DNA of 64,000 bases from the NCBI GenBank assembly GCA_963971535.1, contig OZ020598.1:87429685-87493684 (forward strand). The letters run 5' to 3'. A program made the position numbers and the translations under genes. Shown here piece by piece: positions 1 to 10,143 of the stretch. The notes below the pieces were generated by a model. The model ran no database searches, had not been told where the DNA came from, and saw only the letters and a list, made by a program, of their open reading frames with translations. Every line of letters starts with the position of its first letter. The first letter of the stretch is position 1. This DNA is from Notolepis coatsorum. Lineage: Eukaryota > Chordata > Actinopteri > Aulopiformes > Paralepididae.

Positions 1-387
1 AAATTGTCCCTTTGTTTCAAAAGAGACTGCTGCCCCCCCCTTAGGGCTTTGTCTGACGCCTTACAAGGCAGTTTCTTTAGTATCTTTGTATTCAATCTGT
101 TCTGACCAGATGGTTCTAGAGCACTGGGTTGTAAAATCACCCATTTGTTGATTTTCCCAGGAAGATCAAACGGTCACTATCTCTCACTTAATCAGCGCCC
201 GCCTGTTTCCTCTTCCTCTGAGGAAGTCTGAGACAGACAGCTGCGGTATCAAATGAGCGATGTGTCTTTTGTTTCTTGTGTTATAAAGATAGAGGAGCGG
301 GGGAGAGATCTTGTGATGTATTTTACCTCTTGTTGTTTTGCCATTCTGTAATCGTTGATTGTTGTACAATAATAATATATACACAGT
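1..387. other. Unassigned sequence
   Basis: I find no feature I can name here. Short frames exist on both strands but match nothing I recognise. The stretch ends where the plus-strand LINE endonuclease remnant begins. Confidence 0.5.
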
Positions 388-1615
388 TTGCTTTGGTGGA
401 AATCTACCACACCTATTTTATTGGGAGCGTGTTATCGTCCACCCAACCAAAACTATTTCTATGAGCTACTAGAAGAGGTATGTTCAAACTGTGAAGGTTT
501 TGCTAAGGCAGAAGTTATCATTCTAGGAGATCTGAACACGGACATTATCAAGAAAGACTTTGTTAATTTCTGCAGAATGTTTGATCTTCATATAATAAGA
601 AGTGATCTCACGAGAGTCACAACCACAACCCAAACTATTATATACCTTGTTCTGGTGTCCGACAGGAGTAGGATTATCAACAGTAGCGTGGTTGATTATA
701 GCCTCAGTGGCCACTGATTTTCACCACCAGAAAGATCCAGATATTTTTTTCAAATTCAAATTCAGTAAAAATTTGATTGCTGAAAAAGTATAGTAAAGCC
801 TCTCTCATTGAGAATATGACCAAAGTGGATTGGTATAATGTTCTAAATTGTGTTGATGTCGACAAGGCATGGGTCAACTTCAAATCAGCTTTTATTTATT
901 TTTTTAAATAGTAGATAGTTTGGCCCCATTTAAGATAGAATCAAACAACGTACCGAGCCGCCTTGGGTAACTGATGATTATAAAGTTGATTTAAAATGTT
1001 TTAATTCAAGTTCTGAAGTTTTTATTCATTTTAAGAAAACTAGGTTTGAGTCAAGTTTTAATGAGTATAAAACTAATAGAAATGAAGTTAACAGGACAAT
1101 AAAGCTTGCTAAGAAATCCTTTATGTGTGAAAAGCTAGTAGAACATAAAAATGATTCACGGGCCACTCTTTTTTTTAAAATGATATATTAATGACATGAA
1201 ATCTGCCTATATGTCTGACCTGTTTCTATATGCCGATGATTCTGCCATTCTTGTGTCTCACAAAGACCTATAGGAGAAGTAGAGAATACCTTAAGTAAGG
1301 AGCTTCAGAGTGTGGGAACATGGCTGGCCGCAGGGGCGGACCTAGCCCATTTGGCGCCCTAGGCGAGATTCACCACTGGCTTTTTTCTTCATAGTTCTCT
1401 AACGTTAGTCTTTCTTTCCTCAACGTTCAATTCTATAAACACTTGACCGATACCCATCAATGCACAGCGCTCTAGCATGTTCTGACTGTGAACACCTAAA
1501 GCTGAGGCTCAGATTGACCGACCGTTTTAGATTTTTGGCTAATTTTCCCTTATGTTAGAATTTTTTTAATGTAAAAATAATGGTTGCAGATATAGAGGGG
1601 GGCGCCAAAACTGCA

Positions 1616-1650
<35 letters not shown>

Positions 1651-2750
1651 GCGCCCCCCTCTGGGTGGCGCTCTAGGCGACCGCCTATATCGCCTGTAGG
1701 AAAGTCCGCCCCTGGCTGGCCGACAATAAGCTGTCTCTCCACCTTGGGAAAACTGAGGCCATACTTTTTGGATCAAAAGTAAATCTGCGGAAGTCCCCAG
1801 GGTTTAAGATCCAGGTAGGAGAATCAGTCATTGCTGGTAAGGATTCTGTAGTTTATTTAGGATGCACCTTAGACAAACATCTCACAGGGAACGGGAAGGC
1901 TATGGCCTTGAAAGCCCTTGCTAAAATAAGCCAAAAGACCAAATTCCTGGCACGTAAGTCTGAGATGTTGGATAGTAAAACACTTGTTATCAGGTGCCCT
2001 GATCCAGAGTCATTTTGACTACGCTGCCCCCTTCTGGTACAGTAGTGCACCCCAGAGAATAAAACATTTATTTCAGACTGCCCAAAATAAAATTATTAGA
2101 GTAGTGATGAAGCTTCCTACCCGCACTCACCTGGATGTAGCTAATCAACTAAACTGGCTCCCAGTGGAAAAACGGGTGATTCAAATTAAGTTGGGCCTTA
2201 CCCATAAAATAATGATCAATAGGGTCCCCTCATATTTGTCAAATTATTTTATGTGCTTTAGGGACACCCACTCATATGCAACCAGGGGCAGTTTAACGTC
2301 AGTTAAACTGTGCAAATTGAAGAGCTCAATGGGGGAAAATACCTTTCGGTACTCAGCAGCCTGTCATGTCAGTGGAATAAACTGCCAGTGTCTATAAAAA
2401 GTATTGACTCGGAAAGAAATTTTAAACAAGCTATGAAGAAATTGCTTAGACACGCAGGATAATGATATATGCAGGTGTGCTGTAGACTTTGTTTGTTTGT
2501 GTTATTGCATTTTCTTATTATTTGTATTCATATTTACATATTCAAAATGCTTGACATTTTTATTTGTATGTCTTATTTGTGCACACTCGTCATCTTGTCC
2601 CCCCCCCCCTTTGAGGACCACAATGGAAATAAACCGTAAGGTTTTATTGTGTTTTAATTGTCGACGGTTTTAAATTATTATGTGATGGCTGTACATGTTG
2701 TCTATCGGTATTGTATGTGATTTTAGATTGTCCAATAAATTAAATCAATC
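388..2750 (+). mobile_element. L2-like LINE, internally deleted and split by a MITE
   Basis: Non-LTR retrotransposon remnant. The first frame (388-717) reads as the second half of an apurinic-type endonuclease: a YRPPNQ motif, VIILGDLN with the catalytic-type GDLN, then SGH near the end. Degraded linker follows to about 1180. The reading then jumps to YINDMKSAY and FLYADDSAIL, the catalytic reverse transcriptase box, so most of the RT fingers and palm are deleted. After a hAT MITE at 1331-1714 the frame resumes as the C-terminal domain (1984-2397), with QSHFDYA, NWLPVEKRV and YATRGS, typical of L2/CR1-group LINEs. The 3' end runs to AT-rich sequence with an AATAAA-like signal and a short ATCA-type tail near 2750. 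Stops and deletions make it dead. Assignment to L2 rather than another jockey-group clade is from memory of motifs. Confidence 0.8.
1331..1714. mobile_element. hAT-type MITE with 8-bp target duplication
   Basis: A 384-bp non-autonomous DNA element. The ends are inverted repeats starting CAGGGGCGGAC. It is flanked by the perfect 8-bp direct repeat GCTGGCCG at 1323-1330 and 1715-1722. Removing the element and one repeat restores the LINE sequence on either side. The interior is mostly non-coding and includes a run of about 29 T. CAG-type ends plus 8-bp duplications are diagnostic of the hAT superfamily. Confidence 0.92.
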
Positions 2751-2752
2751 AG

Positions 2753-4036
2753 TCAGGCCCGAAGTACAGTAGCTCTGTTTTTCCAACTATTCAGCAAGAA
2801 ATTACTATCCATCCAGTTTTTGATCTTGGAAAAACAATCAACAAGAGCTGACAGCCTATGAACATTAGGGTTTAAAAGAAAAATATAACTGGCTGTCATA
2901 TAAAAGCATAAAAGTGATAACAAATGTTTTTTAATTAACTGATAAGCTGTCCAAGCCTCCAAGGGGCAGCATATAGACATAAAACAACATTGGCCCCAGA
3001 ACTGACCCCTGGGGGACCCCACACCTCAGTGGAGAGGAGGCTGACATACAGTATGTGTATGTCCACCAACAGAAACAGAGAAAGACCTCCCTGACAGGTA
3101 GGAAGTGAACCACTTCACTACAGTCCCACCTACCCCAACCTCGTGCTCAAGCTTATGAAGAAGTGCGTTGTGATCTACAGTATCAAATGCAGCTGTCAGA
3201 TCAAGTAGCAGAAGGACAGTGCATTGACCATGATGAGCATTTATCAGAATATCATTTGTAATTAGCAAGAGAGCGGTGTCTGTGCTCTGCCGCTGACTGA
3301 AACCAGATTGAAATGTGTCTAGAATATTATGTTCCTCCAGAATCTCAAGAAGCTGTTTTGCTACAGCCTTTTCAGTGACTTTAGAGATGAAGGGTAGTTT
3401 AGATATAGGCCTGTAGTTTTGAGGTGATGAAGGGTCTTGGCTTGACTTGGCTTTTTTAACAAAGGTTCAACTATAGCTTTTTTGAAGTTCCCTGGAACAC
3501 AGCCTGAGGAGAGAGAACTATTTATTATGGCTAGAAGATAATGACCAATAGTAGGTGGTAGTGAGTTCTTAAGAAAAGTAGTGGGAATTACATCAAGGGT
3601 GCATGTAGAGGGAGACATTTTATTAATAATTTTGGTGAGCTCTTATAATGACAGTTTGGGTGGAAACACTGCATGGAGTGGCAAAGGAGAAAAATGTGCT
3701 CTAATAATTGAGATTTTGTCCACAAAGAATGACAGAAATTTATTACATTCATCCTGAGTGAGAACAGAAGTGGATGGAGAATCTGGGGCTGCATTTACCG
3801 TCCCTTATTAGGTTGGAGAAATAGCTTGCCTTATAATCTATGACCATTTTGTTATATTTGGCAAGCAGGTCCTTCAAATGTTGATAATGAACATTTAAAT
3901 TGGTTGCACGCCATAGCCTCTCAGTTATTCTACAAAGTATTTTGAAAGCACATATATCCTCATTGATCCATGGGGTGGAGTTTTCCGTGGGTGCTTTCCG
4001 TGTTTTAAAAGGAGCAACATCATTTACAATTTAAAA
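2753..4036 (-). pseudogene. L2-like LINE reverse transcriptase remnant
   Basis: Read on the minus strand from 4036 down: a linker with VNDVAPFKTRKAPT and PWINED, then degraded RT N-terminal sequence. This is followed by LLLLDLTAAFDTVDHNALL (RT motif A, catalytic-type D in the AFDTVDH context) and [14 protein letters not shown] (RT motif B) at 3026-3268. The expected YADD box has decayed to a frame reading CFYMTAS, and the frame ends shortly after a KNWMDSNFLL motif. Several frameshifts and stops are present. The C-terminal domain and 3' end are missing because the sequence abuts the tail of the plus-strand LINE. Same general family as the neighbouring plus-strand LINE. Confidence 0.8.
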
Positions 4037-4320
4037 GTGTAAAAAGTGTCACAGTCCAAGACGGGTGCAGCAGTTAGACTGTTAAACACTCATTGACTGT
4101 CCCCTCACGTGCACCATGCACTTACCACTGCACTTGATAATCTCTGATTACCACCCATTATGCACTTTATTATTTAAAATATTCTGTTATGTACAGTGTA
4201 CAGTGTTATGTGTTCATGTATGTATTATGTACTACGGTCTGTGGGAGCTCCCCTGAAATTTCGTTGTATACTGTGCAATGACAATTAAAAGTCTATTCTA
4301 TTCTATTCTATTCTATAACA
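4037..4320 (+). mobile_element. 3' end of a LINE with a TATTC-type tail
   Basis: Non-coding sequence ending in ATGACAATTAAAAG followed by about four TATTC-type pentamers. AATGACAATAAAG followed by short tandem units is the usual 3' end of several fish LINEs. The body upstream (CACTGCACTTGATAATC region) is the kind of 3' UTR seen with such tails. No coding part remains, so the clade cannot be assigned. Confidence 0.55.
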
Positions 4321-4398
4321 AATCAGACCCTAGAAATACATGTGAAAATGTATCCACTGTCTGGTTGTTGATAGTGCGTCTGTGCAAAACACGCTTAG

Positions 4399-4498
4399 GA
4401 ATCAGAGTCAGAGATTTTATTTGCCATGTATGGACGAATCCATCCAATACAGGAGCAGAGTAGAAACAGTAAAAAAAAAAAAAAACACACAGTATAAA
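4399..4498 (-). mobile_element. 3' tail of a minus-strand LINE, abutting the LTR array
   Basis: Starts GAATCAGAGTCAGAG followed by TTTTATTTGCCATGTATGG, the reverse complement of a common fish LINE 3' end (CCAATAAAA-like signal then GATTCT-type repeats). It runs directly into the first LTR of the tandem array. The endonuclease remnant on the far side of the array is also on the minus strand, so both may belong to one LINE now separated by the array. That link is inference. Confidence 0.45.
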
Positions 4499-5473
4499 TG
4501 TGAGGATTGGTTCTTTCCCCACCACAGGCTTCTTAAGGTACTGTGATGATTGGTCCGTTCCCCGCAACACGCTCTGTTCCTTTAAGGTACTGTGAGGATT
4601 CTGTGATGATTGGTCCGTTGCCGAATGCACACTTCTAAGTCAAGTATCAATTACCATCACGCACCTGATGTGTGTTCTAATCAGCGCCCCAGAGGCTTCA
4701 TATACTCTGACCTTCTGTCATTCGAGGCCGGGTCGTTTTGAGTACTACTGTTCTGGAATACAACTGCATATACCTGCTTTTCCCTGTCGCTGTTCCTGTC
4801 TTCTTTCTCTCCAGGACCTTTTTGTGGAGAACCGCTGTGGAGAACCTGGTTCCCCGTTTGGAGCTGCGCCTCGTTATCTGCCCGCTTTACGCGTTGCGCT
4901 CTGGTGAGTTTTTGGAAACAGTCCTTTTGGATTATCAGTTTTTTGTGTGTTTGGTGAACACTGAAGAAATACCATTTTTGTTTCGCACTGGACTCAGCTA
5001 GATTTGTGTGTTAGGATAACACTGAAGAATTCCGTTTTGTTTCGCACTGGACTCAGCTAATTTGTGTGTTAGAATAACACTGAAGAATACTGTGTTGTTT
5101 TTCACTGGACTCAGCTAACTTGTGTGTGGTACACCGAAGATCATGTCTCTTGGGATTAATACTGGACTCAGTCACCTCTCTGCCTCTGTGTGTTCGTTGG
5201 GCTGTTTCTGGTTTCTCTCTCTCTCCGTTTTCCACCGTGAGTGAAAGCTGGGAGTATCTGCAGAGCCGCTACAACGTCACATGCCAATTCCTCACCACTA
5301 TCTACTGGGAGTATCTGCAGAGCCGCTACATCGTCACATGCCAGATCCCCGTTTGTTTGATTACTGTACCTCATCCATCTTGTGACTCTGTAAATAAATA
5401 CGCCCTAGCTTTTGGCTAACTCTGAACTTCCTGTCTGTGCCGTTGCGTTTGAGGTCGGTTACAAACCATAACA
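4499..5473 (+). repeat. LTR 1 (5' outer LTR of the array)
   Basis: 975 bp, starting TGTGAGGATTGG and ending CCATAACA. It contains a segment of about 30 bp around 4909-4938 (after CTCTGGTGAGTTTTT) that the other two LTRs of the array lack. The related solo LTR near 50.6 kb has an equivalent segment, so this LTR keeps the ancestral state. An AATAAATACGCCC motif near 5393 is a candidate polyadenylation signal. The start and end are fixed by comparison with the solo LTR, which has a perfect target duplication. Confidence 0.9.
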
Positions 5474-5486
5474 TTACGACCCGGCC

Positions 5487-6467
5487 ATGGCGACCTCAGC
5501 CGACACAGACAGGATTAGGGCAGCGTTGGCGGTCCAGATCGAGTTGGTCAACGACCACACCCAACAGTTGGGTGCGGCTGCGGCCGCTTTACAGGACCTC
5601 CGGGCCGAGGTCCAGCTTATTCTGGATGCCATTGACACCCAGGGGTATCAGCAGGCTGTTATTCTGCACCAGCTTCAGGCTCTCCGTACATCATTAAACA
5701 CTCTGCTTTTGACCCCACCTGTCCCAGGAGTCTCGGCCAGCTCACCACCCGCGGCAGACCTCGCACCTCGGGAGCCCCGTCTCTCCGAACCACGTCTGTT
5801 CGAGGGTAACTTCGAGGATTGTGCCACATTTATCATGCAGTGTGAGTTGGTCTTCCTTCATCAACCCAGCGGTTTTTCGTCAGAGGGATCCCGAGTAGCC
5901 TACATGACTAACCTGATCACGGGCCGAGCAGCACAGTGGGTTACTGCCTCCTGGGCAATGGGGGCTGATTTCTGTTTTTCCTACCCAGACTTCGTGGCAG
6001 AGCTCCGCAGGGTTTTTCACCACCCAGCCCGTGGCCAGGACCCAGGAGCTCGGTTGGGCACCTTCCGGCAGGACAGTGGCAGTGTCAGAGACTACGCGCT
6101 GGAGTTCAGACTGGCCGCAACGGAGAGCGGTTGGAACGATCAATCGCTTCATCTCACCTTCCTGAGGGGGCTCAACGACGCAGTAAGGGACCAGCTCACG
6201 ACCCAAGAGGAGCCCGATTCTCTCGAGGGCCTGATCAGCCTCGCTATCCGCATCGACGGACGCCTCCGGGAGAGAAGGCGTGAGCGAGCACGATGGGGAC
6301 CCCCAGACGTACCCCCGAGTACCACGACCTCGAGGAGGTTTTCAGTAAGTCCAGGGCTCAGGTCTTTCCGCCTCACCGGCCTTACGACTGTGCCATCGAC
6401 CTCCGCTCAGGGGCTCCCTTTCCCGGCGGCCGCCTCTACAGTGCTGACCGTCCTGCCCCCTCCGTGA
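5487..6467 (+). CDS. gag: gag (capsid) of the non-autonomous gypsy element, copy 1
   Basis: 326 codons from an ATG 13 bases after the LTR. Capsid-type retrotransposon Gag. An N-terminal alpha-helical/coiled-coil-like region (about residues 5-75) precedes the retrotrans_gag core at roughly 100-260, with [46 protein letters not shown] and [15 protein letters not shown]. It would assemble virus-like particles and bind element RNA. From about residue 270 the frame enters sequence belonging to another reading frame, so the last 55 residues are not authentic Gag. The CCHC zinc knuckle lies downstream in a different frame (6574-6615), so this protein lacks it. The second copy is almost identical, with a difference near 6143-6152. 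Confidence 0.88.
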   Translation: MATSADTDRIRAALAVQIELVNDHTQQLGAAAAALQDLRAEVQLILDAIDTQGYQQAVILHQLQALRTSLNTLLLTPPVPGVSASSPPAADLAPREPRLSEPRLFEGNFEDCATFIMQCELVFLHQPSGFSSEGSRVAYMTNLITGRAAQWVTASWAMGADFCFSYPDFVAELRRVFHHPARGQDPGARLGTFRQDSGSVRDYALEFRLAATESGWNDQSLHLTFLRGLNDAVRDQLTTQEEPDSLEGLISLAIRIDGRLRERRRERARWGPPDVPPSTTTSRRFSVSPGLRSFRLTGLTTVPSTSAQGLPFPAAASTVLTVLPPP

Positions 6468-6667
6468 CCGGTGGGTTTTTTCCCTCCCGAGCCGTGACCG
6501 AGGAGGAACCCATGCAGCTGGGACGCAACCGCTCAGCCCGGCCGAACGGGAGTCCAGGCTCAGGTCCGGCCTTTGCCTCTACTGCGGCCGGGATGTACAC
6601 CGTGTCTCCAATTGCCCTACCCGGCCAAGAAGACCAGGCTCGCCGGGACCCCGGGAGATCCTGGTGA
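6293..6667 (+). pseudogene. Displaced pre-RT segment plus out-of-frame CCHC knuckle, copy 1
   Basis: An open frame overlapping the end of gag. Its first half reads [15 protein letters not shown] and [12 protein letters not shown]. In autonomous Ty3/gypsy elements of this type that linker lies in pol, just before the reverse transcriptase. Here it sits before the gag zinc knuckle. The knuckle itself (C-X2-C-X4-H-X4-C, read as [14 protein letters not shown], 6574-6615) is in the third frame. This order can only arise by internal rearrangement of an ancestral element. Both array copies share it, so it predates the duplication. Confidence 0.75.
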
Positions 6668-6751
6668 GCCGTTTTTTCTTGTTCCCCCACCCGTGCACCA
6701 CCTAACCGTCTGGCGAACGTCACCCTAGCCTGGGCGGACCAGCGGGCGACG

Positions 6752-7384
6752 GTGGGTGCACTCATTGACTCTGGTGCTGATGGGAGTTTCCTGGACGTTG
6801 AGTTTGCCACCCAGGCCAACATTCCACTTGAGGACCTCGAGAGGCCCTTGGAGGTCTTCGCGCTGGATCATCGCCGCCTGGCTGACATCACTCAACGCAC
6901 CTGTCCAGTCCTTCTCACCATTGCTGGTAACCACGTTGAGAGACTCCAGTTTTTCATCACCAGCTCTCCTCTTGTCCCTGTGGTCCTGGGCAGGCCTTGG
7001 CTCGCGCTGCATGAGCCCCACATCGCCTGGTCCTCCGGCACCATCAGGGGGTGGAGCCCCTCCTGTCGTGCCCAGTGTCTTCAGGTGCCGTCCAGCCCCC
7101 TCACCGGGTCCCAGTCCCCGTCTCCGGCCTCCCTCGCCGGTCCTCTGTCCCCGTCTCCGGTCCCCCTCTCCGGGCCTCTGTCTTTGTCCCCCTCTCCAGT
7201 GCCCCTGATCGCCGGCTTCCTTCGGTCCCGTCCGGGCAGGCCGGGGCCGAGTGGGTCGCCGGGTGGCTCCCGTGGAGGGGGGGGTACTGTGAGGATTGGT
7301 TCTTTCCCCACCACAGGCTTCTTAAGGTACTGTGATGATTGGTCCGTTCCCCGCCACACGCTCCGTTCCTTTAAGGTACTGTGA
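6752..7384 (+). CDS. pro: Retropepsin-like protease domain of the gypsy element, copy 1
   Basis: Open frame of 210 codons. Residues 1-110 are an aspartic protease of the gypsy type: ALIDSGADGSF holds the catalytic DSG, and PVVLGRPWLALHEPHIAW is the conserved C-terminal protease strand. After WSPSCRAQCL the frame passes straight into serine/proline-rich sequence and then through the polypurine tract into the next LTR. The reverse transcriptase, RNase H and integrase normally expected here are missing. The frame runs upstream of the ATG without an obvious start of its own. In the parent it would be part of a Gag-Pol polyprotein, so this start is arbitrary. Confidence 0.82.
   Translation: MGALIDSGADGSFLDVEFATQANIPLEDLERPLEVFALDHRRLADITQRTCPVLLTIAGNHVERLQFFITSSPLVPVVLGRPWLALHEPHIAWSSGTIRGWSPSCRAQCLQVPSSPLTGSQSPSPASLAGPLSPSPVPLSGPLSLSPSPVPLIAGFLRSRPGRPGPSGSPGGSRGGGGTVRIGSFPTTGFLRYCDDWSVPRHTLRSFKVL
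7272..7287 (+). promoter_or_regulatory. Polypurine tract before LTR 2
   Basis: GTGGAGGGGGGGGTAC lies immediately 5' of the TGTGAGG start of the second LTR. This is the plus-strand priming site expected at the 3' end of an LTR retrotransposon internal region. The same tract precedes LTR 3 at 10031-10046. Confidence 0.75.
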
Positions 7385-8232
7385 GGATTCTGTGATGATT
7401 GGTCCGTTGCCGAACGCACACTTCTAAGTCAAGTATCAATTACCATCACGCACCTGATGTGTGTTCTAATCAGCGCCCCAGAGGCTTCATATACTCTGAC
7501 CTTCTGTCATTCGAGGCCGGGTCGTTTTGAGTACTACTGTTCTGGAATACAACTGCATATACCTGCTTTTCCCTGTCGCTGTTCCTGTCTTCTTACTCAC
7601 CAGGACCTTTTTGTGGAGAACCGCTGTGGAGAACCTGGTTCCCCGTTTGGAGCTGCGGCTCGTTATCTGCCCGCTTTACGCGTTGCGCTCTGGTGAGTTT
7701 TTTGTGTGTTTGGTGAACACTGAAGAAATACCATTTTTGTTTCGCACTGGACTCAGCTAGATTTGTGTGTTAGGATAACACTGAAGAATTCCGTTTTGTT
7801 TCGCACTGGACTCAGCTAATTTGTGTGTTAGAATAACACTGAAGAATACTGTGTTGTTTTTCACTGGACTCAGCTAACTTGTGTGTGGTACACCGAAGAT
7901 CATGTCTCTTGGGATTAATACTGGACTCAGTCACCTCTCTGCCTCTGTGTGTTCGTTGGGCTGTTTCTGGTTTCTCTCTCTCTCCGTTTTCCACCGTGAG
8001 TGAAAGCTGGGAGTATCTGCAGAGCCGCTACAACGTCACTTGCCAATTCCTCACCACTATCTACTGGGAGTATCTGCAGAGCCGCTACATCGTCACATGC
8101 CAGATCCCCGTTTGTTTGATTACTGTACCTCATCCATCTTGTGACTCTGTAAATAAATACGCCCTAGCTTTTGGCTAACTCTGAACTTCCTGTCTGTGCC
8201 GTTGCGTTTGAGGTCGGTTACAAACCATAACA
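7288..8232 (+). repeat. LTR 2 (middle, recombinant LTR)
   Basis: 945 bp. Its 5' part carries the variants of LTR 3: no extra 30-bp segment, CGCCACACGCTCCG, CTTACTCACC, GCGGCTCG. Its 3' part carries those of LTR 1: CGCACTGG at 7802, AATACTGTG, TTCTGGTTTC, GTGACTCTGTAAAT. The switch lies between about 7700 and 7804. It is therefore a crossover product of a 3' LTR and a 5' LTR. Confidence 0.9.
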
Positions 8233-8245
8233 TTACGACCCGGCC

Positions 8246-9226
8246 ATGGCGACCTCAGCCGACACAGACAGGATTAGGGCAGCGTTGGCGGTCCAGATCG
8301 AGTTGGTCAACGACCACACCCAACAGTTGGGTGCGGCTGCGGCCGCTTTACAGGACCTCCGGGCCGAGGTCCAGCTTATTCTGGATGCCATTGACACCCA
8401 GGGGTATCAGCAGGCTGTTATTCTGCACCAGCTTCAGGCTCTCCGTACATCATTAAACACTCTGCTTTTGACCCCACCTGTCCCAGGAGTCTCGGCCAGC
8501 TCACCACCCGCGGCAGACCTCGCACCTCGGGAGCCCCGTCTCTCCGAACCACGTCTGTTCGAGGGTAACTTCGAGGATTGTGCCACATTTATCATGCAGT
8601 GTGAGTTGGTCTTCCTTCATCAACCCAGCGGTTTTTCGTCAGAGGGATCCCGAGTAGCCTACATGACTAACCTGATCACGGGCCGAGCAGCACAGTGGGT
8701 TACTGCCTCCTGGGCAATGGGGGCTGATTTCTGTTTTTCCTACCCAGACTTCGTGGCAGAGCTCCGCAGGGTTTTTCACCACCCAGCCCGTGGCCAGGAC
8801 CCAGGAGCTCGGTTGGGCACCTTCCGGCAGGACAGTGGCAGTGTCAGAGACTACGCGCTGGAGTTCAGACTGGCCGCAACGGAGAGCGGTTGGAACGATC
8901 AAGCGCTTCGTCTCACCTTCCTGAGGGGGCTCAACGACGCAGTAAGGGACCAGCTCACGACCCAAGAGGAGCCCGATTCTCTCGAGGGCCTGATCAGCCT
9001 CGCTATCCGCATCGACGGACGCCTCCGGGAGAGAAGGCGTGAGCGAGCACGATGGGGACCCCCAGACGTACCCCCGAGTACCACGACCTCGAGGAGGTTT
9101 TCAGTAAGTCCAGGGCTCAGGTCTTTCCGCCTCACCGGCCTTACGACTGTGCCATCGACCTCCGCTCAGGGGCTCCCTTTCCCGGCGGCCGCCTCTACAG
9201 TGCTGACCGTCCTGCCCCCTCCGTGA
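8246..9226 (+). CDS. gag: gag (capsid) of the gypsy element, copy 2
   Basis: 326 codons, with the same start and domain order as the first copy. It differs from it where copy 1 reads NDQSLHL and this copy reads NDQALRL. The two changes lie close together at about 8904-8911. The authentic Gag part again ends near residue 270. The reading frame is open throughout, so it could in principle make capsid, but it lacks the nucleic-acid-binding knuckle. Confidence 0.88.
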   Translation: MATSADTDRIRAALAVQIELVNDHTQQLGAAAAALQDLRAEVQLILDAIDTQGYQQAVILHQLQALRTSLNTLLLTPPVPGVSASSPPAADLAPREPRLSEPRLFEGNFEDCATFIMQCELVFLHQPSGFSSEGSRVAYMTNLITGRAAQWVTASWAMGADFCFSYPDFVAELRRVFHHPARGQDPGARLGTFRQDSGSVRDYALEFRLAATESGWNDQALRLTFLRGLNDAVRDQLTTQEEPDSLEGLISLAIRIDGRLRERRRERARWGPPDVPPSTTTSRRFSVSPGLRSFRLTGLTTVPSTSAQGLPFPAAASTVLTVLPPP

Positions 9227-9426
9227 CCGGTGGGTTTTTTCCCTCCCGAGCCGTGACCGAGGAGGAACCCATGCAGCTGGGACGCAACCGCTCAGCCCGG
9301 CCGAACGGGAGTCCAGGCTCAGGTCCGGCCTTTGCCTCTACTGCGGCCGGGATGTACACCGTGTCTCCAATTGCCCTACCCGGCCAAGAAGACCAGGCTC
9401 GCCGGGACCCCGGGAGATCCTGGTGA
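9052..9426 (+). pseudogene. Displaced pre-RT segment plus out-of-frame knuckle, copy 2
   Basis: Repeat of the rearranged segment: a pre-RT linker ([12 protein letters not shown]) placed upstream of the CCHC knuckle and out of frame with both gag and the knuckle. No difference from copy 1 was noticed. Confidence 0.75.
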
Positions 9427-9510
9427 GCCGTTTTTTCTTGTTCCCCCACCCGTGCACCACCTAACCGTCTGGCGAACGTCACCCTAGCCTGGGCGGACCA
9501 GCGGGCGACG

Positions 9511-10143
9511 GTGGGTGCACTCATTGACTCTGGTGCTGATGGGAGTTTCCTGGACGTTGAGTTTGCCACCCAGGCCAACATTCCACTTGAGGACCTCGAG
9601 AGGCCCTTGGAGGTCTTCGCGCTGGATCATCGCCGCCTGGCTGACATCACTCAACGCACCTGTCCAGTCCTTCTCACCATTGCTGGTAACCACGTTGAGA
9701 GACTCCAGTTTTTCATCACCAGCTCTCCTCTTGTCCCTGTGGTCCTGGGCAGGCCTTGGCTCGCGCTGCATGAGCCCCACATCGCCTGGTCCTCCGGCAC
9801 CATCAGGGGGTGGAGCCCCTCCTGTCGTGCCCAGTGTCTTCAGGTGCCGTCCAGCCCCCTCACCGGGTCCCAGTCCCCGTCTCCGGCCTCCCTCGCCGGT
9901 CCTCTGTCCCCGTCTCCGGTCCCCCTCTCCGGGCCTCTGTCTTTGTCCCCCTCTCCAGTGCCCCTGATCGCCGGCTTCCTTCGGTCCCGTCCGGGCAGGC
10001 CGGGGCCGAGTGGGTCGCCGGGTGGCTCCCGTGGAGGGGGGGGTACTGTGAGGATTGGTTCTTTCCCCACCACAGGCTTCTTAAGGTACTGTGATGATTG
10101 GTCCGTTCCCCGCCACACGCTCCGTTCCTTTAAGGTACTGTGA
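9511..10143 (+). CDS. pro: Retropepsin-like protease domain, copy 2
   Basis: Second copy of the protease frame, with the catalytic DSG and the PVVLGRPWLALHEPHIAW strand intact. It runs on into the proline/serine-rich tail and LTR 3. The pol catalytic domains are missing here too, so the deletion was present before duplication. Confidence 0.82.
   Translation: MGALIDSGADGSFLDVEFATQANIPLEDLERPLEVFALDHRRLADITQRTCPVLLTIAGNHVERLQFFITSSPLVPVVLGRPWLALHEPHIAWSSGTIRGWSPSCRAQCLQVPSSPLTGSQSPSPASLAGPLSPSPVPLSGPLSLSPSPVPLIAGFLRSRPGRPGPSGSPGGSRGGGGTVRIGSFPTTGFLRYCDDWSVPRHTLRSFKVL

Noticed and set aside
5474..5486. Primer binding site of the array element
   Set aside because: The sequence after the LTR (TTACGACCCGGCC) has no TGG at the border and I could not match it to a tRNA end, so I did not annotate it.
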